Origin: Euclidia mi
Lineage: Eukaryota > Arthropoda > Insecta > Lepidoptera > Erebidae
Assembly (NCBI GenBank): GCA_944739405.2
Contig: OX123190.2
Coordinates: 81,969,086-82,033,085, forward strand
DNA length: 64,000 bases
Direction of reading: 5' to 3'
The notes below the pieces were generated by a model. It was not told the origin of the DNA and did not search any database. It saw only the letters and a program-made list of their open reading frames with translations. A program made the translations under genes and the position numbers. This document shows positions 57,626 to 64,000 of this stretch, piece after piece (the stretch's first letter is position 1; every line of letters starts with the position of its first letter).

Positions 57626-57681
57626 AAACCATTTAACCCATGGCCTCGAATGAGTATTCGAGGCCATGGGTTAAATGGTTT
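57626..57681. repeat. Perfect 26-bp-arm hairpin, 4-base loop
   Basis: 57626-57651 is exactly complementary to 57656-57681 with loop GAGT. The arms include CCATTTAACCCATGGCC. Confidence 0.95.
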
Positions 57682-58859
57682 AGTATTTAGTCTTGTATCG
57701 AGGTCGTTTATCTAACTTGAAGTGACACGCTGTATAGGAACACCACACATCCGGGGTCAGTGGTAACTGTCGTGCTACTGCATTGTTACTGCGATGTGAC
57801 TTGTGGCAGTGTGGCAGTATGTTGGTTTTGTATTCATATATATTCTGGTGGAAGATTTATATTGAAATCGTAGTGATCTGTGTACAGGAAGTAATTTAAA
57901 GTAGTCAAAATGGAGAAACAATAACTACACCTGATTTTTGAAAATTGGTTACACTATATATCAAAGGTCAGTCATACATTCATTCAGTCATACACTCCTG
58001 ACTAACACAGTAACCGGAAACAATAATTTGGGCAGCTCCAAATATCAAGTAAATGTAAGTAATTTGTAGAACTGAATTGATTATTTTAAATGAAAGTGGG
58101 CCAAGTATAAACTAAGCCTGGGTAAAAATGCAGATTCAACCAGTTTTACAAAAATGCTAATACTCCTAACATAGCGTTAACATTTTTATTTAAATTTTCC
58201 ACACTATTTCATTTGTTCGTAACTCGGGATAACATAATATAATCAGTAACTGCGCTTTCCCTTACTCTTACGACAGTGATTCATCATCAAATAACAATAG
58301 AAATAAATTATTCATTTACAAACAACAATTCTCAACCCTGAAGGATGTGTTTCTTAACAAAGTGTTGTCTATATCACGATGGAAATATCTTTATATTAAA
58401 ATTGAAGTTTGTAAAGTTGTAAGCGTCTGGAAGGCCCATTGTTGTGAATGATTTATTACTGTTTAGATAAAGTTGAGCAGCAAATTCTTCAAATAGACGT
58501 GTCGCTTCTGAGTACATGCGTGGTATAAATTAAAATTTTGTTCAAAAATATTTGTAAAGAATTTACGATATTCCTTCATTTAAAATTAAAGTATTATTCA
58601 AAAATATTTGTAAAAGAATAACAACGTTAAAAACAACCGAATTCAAAAACGAAAAAGTAAAAAATAATAAAGATTTAATATTAATTAAATACTACCTATC
58701 ATTTATATGTGCTTTTTACTAATAGGTTTGAAGTCGGTGCCAAATCAAATTTCAGATCCAAGAGCATCTAGCGAGTGAGTATTTTGAGCAGGAAGCTAAT
58801 AGTCATTAGTCATTTATTCATTACAAAAAATATTGTGTAGAATTTCAAACTTACATACT
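57682..58859. other. No gene recognised
   Basis: AT-rich; near 58525-58615 an AAATATTTGTAAA block is repeated twice. No coding signal. Confidence 0.4.
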
Positions 58860-59077
58860 AAACATAATAAAAATAATATTATTTAAAAAAAAATCAAACC
58901 ATACAGTAAAAAATAAATAGAATGTCACATTGATTGGGATGTCAATACAGAATTTATATAAGTTAAAAAGTTAATAATAAAATTACAAAAATTCGACATG
59001 CTATCATTCTGAAACTCGTCTATGTAGCCCTTTTTCAAGAGAAATGACTTTAATTTATTTTTAAATATATGTATGCT

Positions 59078-61079
59078 TTTTCTTGGGTTTACGCGAATGT
59101 TACACATTGAAATTAAACTACAGTTTACGGATTTTATCGCGATGTATTGGTTTCACTAAGTTATTACATTTGAAACTTAATATCTCGCACTGAAGAAGTT
59201 ACAAGCTAGGCCTGAACTTACAGTACTCCGAGCAGATAAAGGAAATGCAACGGTAGTGATGGACACGTCCGAGTATAAACAAAAAATGGAACATCTTTTG
59301 TCGGATGAAAGTACCTACAAGTTGGTTAAGTCAGAACCTACGAACAAAATACTCAAGCAAACTTGTGATATTGTTAAGAAATACTCCGAAAAACTTAATT
59401 TGGACGTGAAATATTTAATACCATCATGTGTAAAACCTCCTCAAATGTATGGGCTACCGAAAATACACAAGGAAAACGCTCCTCTGCGCCCGATAGTTAG
59501 TCAGATAGGCGCACCAACACCTATCTGATTCTCACACCGCACAGAGGCAATACGAGAGCACATGTGAAAGATTCCTACCATTTTGTCAGTGAAATAAAAC
59601 ACCTACATCTCTCTGACAAGGAAACTATGGTTAGTTTTGATATACAGTCATTATTCACGTGCATACCAGTACATGACTGTGTAGAAATTACTAGAAGGAA
59701 GCTGACAGAAAACAACATGCCTGAGGAATATGCAGAAATACTCAAACACTGCCTGACAACGGGCTATCTGTTATGGGACAAGAAATACTACATACAAGTA
59801 GACGGTGTAGCAATGGGCTCTCCAGTATCGCCTGTTGTTGCTGACATCTTCATGGAGGACTTCGAGGCGCGAGCCCTGCAGACTGCCACCATCACACCGA
59901 GGTTCTACAAGCGGTATGTAGACGACACTTTCACAATTTTACCAACAGATAGTGTTAATGCTTTGCTAAACCATCTTAATTCTATTAATAACCAAATACA
60001 ATTCACAATGGAAATAGAGGCAAACAATTCTTTAGCTTTCTTAGATGTACTTGTCATCAGGAATGAAAACAACTCCTTAAGCCATATTGTGTATAGGAAA
60101 AAGACCCATACAAATAGGTACTTAAACGGTGAATCTCACCACCATCCATCCTAAACAGTTAGCTACTGTAGGAATGTCTCTGTTTCAGAGAGCCCGCGGG
60201 ATCTGTGACAAGAAACACCTGGACGCTGAACTTCAACATGTCAGGCAAGTTCTGCAAGACAACAAGCTCCGACCGCCGCGCCACTGTCGCAGATCCCAGA
60301 AGAAAGAAAAACCAGCCACAGTAGAAAGACAACCTGCTGTCCTCCCATACATCAAGGGCGTGACCGACAAAATTGGCTACATCTTGAAGCGAGCTTCTAT
60401 CAAAACTTATTACAAGCCGCCAACGAAGATCAGTCAATTATTACCATCTGTCAAGTGTCAGTTACCCTTGCAAGAGGACGGTGTCTACAAAATTGACTGT
60501 GAATGTGGGCTCTCATACATTGGACAAACCAAGAGAAGCATAGGCATTCGACTCAAAGAACATATAGCTGACATAAAACATAAACGCTCAACAAAGTCTG
60601 CTGTGTGTGAACATGTGGAACAAGGACCCAAACACTACCTGCGATTTGATGAACCACAGATACTCGCAAAAGAACACCGTTTTCTTCCAAGGATGATACG
60701 AGAGGCTATTGAAATTAAAAAACACCCTAATTTCAATAGGGAAGATGGTTGGAATGTTCCTCCAGCTAAGGACCCTGTCATAAGGCTAATGAAACCCAAG
60801 AAGGACAAAGTCACCAGAAGACCTAAGGACACTGTGAGCTCATTCTGCGTAAATAATAACACCAGTAGATGAAAATGTTCGGGTACTTTGAGATAACTTA
60901 TACATTCAAGAAAAAGACAATTATCACCTCAGTCTGCCGTGAACATGAATTCTGTAAAGAATTCGAAACGTCGGCTAGTAATAAATTAAAAATATAGTTT
61001 CTAGATCATTAGTTTCAAATGTAATAACTTAGTGAAACCAATACATCGCGATAAAATCCGTAAACTGTAGTTTAATTTC
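59078..61079 (+). mobile_element. Penelope-like element (RT + GIY-YIG), 2002 bp, 14-bp TSD
   Basis: AATATATGTATGCT flanks it at 59064-59077 and 61080-61093. The left end (TTTTCTTGGGTTTACGCG, GTTACACATT) leads into a 70-bp segment (59109-59180) that is the inverted copy of the last 72 bp (61008-61079). The coding region follows directly, lacking the N-terminus of the full protein. Inverted, truncated 5' ends are typical of Penelope-like insertions. Confidence 0.92.
59187..60872 (+). pseudogene. Penelope-like RT and GIY-YIG endonuclease, two frame breaks
   Basis: The frame opens at 59187: ALKKLQARPELTVLRADKGN, then PPQMYGLPKIHKENAPLRPI (a Penelope RT hallmark). A small deletion and frame change near 59525 follow. 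From about 59530: HVKDSYHFVSEIKHL, MVSFDIQSLFTCIPV (motif A Asp), VDGVAMGSPVSPVVADIFME (motif B) and FYKRYVDDTFTI (catalytic YVDD). Frame change near 60150. Then QLATVGMSLFQRA, and the C-terminal GIY-YIG nuclease: GVYKIDCECGLSYIGQTKRS (CxC next to the GIY block, YIG), IGIRLKEHIADI (catalytic Arg), AVCEHV. Both enzymes that Penelope-like elements use (TERT-related RT, GIY-YIG nicking) are present, but the frame breaks and missing N-terminus make this copy non-autonomous. Confidence 0.9.
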
Positions 61080-62165
61080 AATATATGTATGCTGTTAATA
61101 CCTTTCATGTCAACTGGCAGTTTATTAAATATGCTTATTGCTTAGACTAAAGAACTGTGTCGTACGACATTTAATTTAGCCTGAACAAGTCTTGTTAAAT
61201 CTTTCCTACGGCTAGCATGCCTAATCTGTCTTTGTTCTAGGGTTTTAAACTTGTCCAGGTGTTTAATAAAATTGGTCAGCAGCACCAAAATGTACAGACA
61301 TGGAACCGTAAGTATACTGAGCTCCTTGAATTGGTTTCTGCACGATTCCATTTGATCAATCCGTAGCATTGTTCTAATCGCCCTTTTCTGCATTACAAAT
61401 GCTGAGTTTATATTATACTTATAACTATTTCCCCATAACAGGATACTGTATCTAAGTTTGGATTTAACCAGCGCGTAATAAACTATTTTTAACTGGTCTA
61501 TACTTAATTCTACCCTTAAACTTTTAATGGCGTAGCAAGCCGAACTTAATGTGTTGACTATATCCGTCAGCTCCGGGTTCCAATTTAGTAATGCATCTAT
61601 GTGGATCCCAAGAAACTTTAAACTTGATACCATTTCTACCTGACTAGATGCCGAAACAATATTCAACGTCTAATTCGTTTTCGTCGTGGATTTAAATAAC
61701 ATACATTTTGTTTTATTTATGTTTAGTTTTAAATTATTTCCATCAAACCATTTTCCAAAGGCGGACGTAAAATTATTAATTTCCTGTTCTAAATTTTTGA
61801 TATATTTCGCAGATATCACTGCATTTGTATCTTCTGCAAATATGACCAGTTCAGAACTCGGGCTCATACTATATTAATATATTTAGTCAGGTCGTTTAAA
61901 AATAAAATAAAGAGAATTGGACCCAGTACCGATCCTTGGGGCTCTCCTCTGTTTACTGGCATTAATTTTGATTTGTGTATTAATTCTCTGCCTTCTGATA
62001 TAGATTTCATTTCTACATAATATTTCATATTCTGCAAGTAGGAATAGAAAAGCTTTAACACATTATTCCTAATTCCATAATGCTCTAATTGTTTTAGGAG
62101 TATGTGATGGTCTACTGTGTGAAAAGCAGCACTAAGATCGAGGAATAGACTTGGTCTCATTAATA

Positions 62166-64000
62166 ATTAATCGACAAATCTTAAATCATGGCATCACCGC
62201 ATGATTTACGTCATGAAGTCACCATTATCATCATTGTGCAAGTCAAATTGATTATTGTAATTACTGAGTTCGTATGGCCATCTTCTGGCTCCTTCATCGG
62301 ACCCTTGAGGAGCCTAGTTACCACCCGCACCAAAGTGCTCGTCAAGACGAATCAAACGTTTTGTCATTTTATTACGGAGTTCCTATGGGCACCTTTCGAT
62401 TCCATCATGAGATCGGCTCCATGTTATAATAATTTTTCATTGTCATCCAATTTACATACGTATACAAAATTTCAGCTCAATCGGTAACCGGGAAGTGGAT
62501 CAAATTTGCTTAAGAGATTGATTTCAGACATTGGGATAGGCGAAAGTAAATAAAAAATGCTCATAAAATAAAAAATACTGGGCCTACCTGAATCAAATTG
62601 TAATGGGACCAATTCAATACTATTTTGCATCAAACAAAAAAAGAATCACGTAAATCGGTTCAGAAACCTCGGCGGAATCGGTGTACATACATCGAAAAAA
62701 AAATATACCGCCCGAATTGAGAGCCTCCTCCTTTTTTTTGTTGAAGTTGATTAAAAAATTTACAAACCGAATGATCAAGAAACAATTTTTTACATTGTTA
62801 TCCGAGTTTTCAGCTACTTTACAGGAACCGTGATCACTGTAATATTTTGTCTCTATTTATTGACCGTTAAAGTGGTCGCCAGCCAACGTCATATCGCCAC
62901 TGTAGAGTGCTAAGTTACGCTGTTCTTCAACACTTTATGTGCAACGTTATTCAAAATAATTGCCATAAGGATAATAAACTGTTTCATATTTTTATTGTTA
63001 TTTGGGCGATGGTTTAATTAAGGTATAATATGACAATTTCAACCTTTTTGTTTCTCTTTAGGGTTACAAAACATCTCACCTATAATTCTTCGTTGGTTTC
63101 GTTTTTTATTTAACCTTTCATCAGCTGTGATGTTGACTGTTTTAAGCACCATAATGTTTCTACTAGAAACATTTGAATGTGACATCTATCATTTCAGCCT
63201 ATAGATATCCACTGCTGGACATAGATTCCCCCATGGCTCACCACACAGATGGGTCTTGAGCCACCCTTATCATACCTGCGACATTTATATTACAGTTTTA
63301 TAAACATCCCAGATACTTTCCTTCTCGCCTTTTTCTAACACGCCATCTTAGAAATCGGATCAAAAATAAAATAGAGATTTCACACTGCGCTCGGATTTAC
63401 GATGCCTTCCAATTTGATTTATTGAGAGCCAGCCCCGTTTCAATAGATATTTGACTGTGAATTTCAAAGTTTTCGGACATACAAACTCTGGATATATTGT
63501 CACAAGGCTTCGAAGAAGTTTGTTCGAAGTGGAACGGCGTCTTAACATTGTTGGTTTGTGTAAGTGGTAAGTTGACGTGTTTGTAGTAGCAATCATGAAG
63601 TGATCATGTTGTTGGTTTTTGCAACTACAACAGAATTAATATTCTTGTTTACTGTATTGTGGTTACTGGAATGGAAGCTTAGCATGACACACGTGGAAAA
63701 AGTCTGACTTAGTCTGACACACTATAATTTCAAACACATGCAGAATGTGGAAAAAGTGACTTAGTTACCTTTTATTTCAAAAAAAATACCTATGAATGCT
63801 ACAATAGAAACATTGAGATTCTTTCGTATCTTGGAGATACAAAAGAATGAGAAAGAAGCGAGTGAGAGAGGAGTCCAACCAATGAAAACATTAAAGAGTG
63901 AAACAAAAACATATAATTGTTCGGTTGCAGTATTCACTGTATATTGTGTTTTTATATCTGTAAAACTAGCTATTACTACTGAAAAGAATTATGTCAAAAT
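62166..64000. other. No gene; dispersed repeat fragments
   Basis: 62600-62760 has CGTAAATCGGTTCAGAAACC, TCGGTGTACATACATCG and ATTGAGAGCCTCCTCC, a common lepidopteran dispersed-repeat end. 63189-63260 has ATCCACTGCTGGACATAG, CCCCCATGGCTCACCAC, an inverted RTE/SINE-tail fragment. No ORF carries a recognised domain. Confidence 0.45.

Larger units (their letters stand above)
58925..62160 (-). pseudogene. LINE G reverse transcriptase, interrupted and mutated
   Basis: 62160-61864 gives SLFLDLSAAFHTVDHHIL (motif A) and GEPQGSVLGPILFILFLND (motif B). 61867-61670 gives VIFAEDTNAVIS, where the catalytic F/YADD reads FAED, then KWFDGNNLKLNINKTKCM. After an in-frame TAG comes SSLKFLGIHIDALLNWNP, LWGNSYKYNINSAFVMQKRA and CLYILVLLTNFI. 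After another stop at 61142, IFNKLPVDMKGINSIHI leads to the insertion at 61080. Beyond the insertion FKNKLKSFLLKKGYIDEFQ completes the C-terminus at 58925. A frameshift lies at about 61866. Dead by several independent lesions. Confidence 0.85.
58860..62165 (-). mobile_element. 5'-truncated CR1-group LINE (LINE G) split by a Penelope-like element
   Basis: The minus strand runs 62165-61080 (RT palm to C-terminal region) and continues at 59077-58925 (end of ORF2) with a short AT-rich 3' UTR to about 58860. The Penelope-like element 59078-61079 sits between two copies of AATATATGTATGCT. Confidence 0.85.

Noticed and set aside
1..64000. LTR retrotransposons, CRISPR arrays, rRNA genes
   Set aside because: No paired long terminal direct repeats, integrase or protease motifs, spacer arrays or rRNA sequence were seen.

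Overview
The window looks like intronic and intergenic DNA from an insect, most likely a moth or butterfly. It is AT-rich and packed with repeats: tRNA-derived SINEs with A/B boxes, CR1/L2/RTE-type LINEs, short Helitron-like units ending in CTAG|T, and Penelope-like elements. I recall these repeat types from lepidopteran genomes and could not run a search. No bacterial, plasmid or CRISPR features are present. Only one convincing host-gene feature was found: a 189-bp exon at 39911-40099 (+). It encodes the glycosylated N-terminus and start of TM1 of an aminergic GPCR, probably 5-HT1-like. All other protein-coding signal belongs to transposable elements.

Layout. 1-5834: two CR1-group LINEs head to head, the minus one with a coiled-coil/SGNH-esterase ORF1 and an EN-RT ORF2 split by a 332-bp insertion. 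5835-7239: a Penelope remnant holding a 1.2-kb inverted-repeat DNA element. 7260-9230: SINEs and a Helitron-like piece. 11019-11800 (-): a decayed YqaJ-type nuclease. 13140-13805: a GC-rich dispersed repeat. 17725-19423: a three-level nest, SINE(LINE(179-bp Penelope derivative)), each insertion with its own target-site duplication (TSD). 19520-22193: a SINE cluster. 22828-22913: two abutting palindromes. 23708-28070 (-): a nearly full-length LINE with an uninterrupted 928-codon EN-RT ORF but a damaged ORF1. 30618-30849: a fresh SINE with a 12-bp TSD. 32330-35290 (-): a LINE with FP-like ORF1 whose RT core has been deleted. 39911-40099: GPCR exon. 40457-42522: a 2-kb terminal-inverted-repeat element carrying seven copies of a GTCCCG-nnn-CGGGA(C) palindrome. 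46574-47905: five Helitron-like units. 47977-51129: composite SINE, further SINEs and a CR1-type LINE. 54098-57431: Helitrons, SINEs and an RTE-type LINE 3' end. 58860-62165 (-): a CR1-type LINE interrupted by a 2,002-bp Penelope-like element (RT plus GIY-YIG, 14-bp TSD). 62165-64000: only repeat fragments.

The elements interact mainly by nesting. Several insertions can be dated relative to one another because their TSDs are intact and, at two loci, removing the insertion rejoins the interrupted LINE reading frame. The most unusual items are the palindrome-rich 2-kb element just downstream of the GPCR exon, the 1.2-kb inverted-repeat element with an 11-bp direct repeat, the miniature Penelope derivative, and a composite SINE with a 5' module upstream of an internal tRNA-like promoter. 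All family calls rest on motif recognition by eye; boundaries without a stated TSD are approximate.
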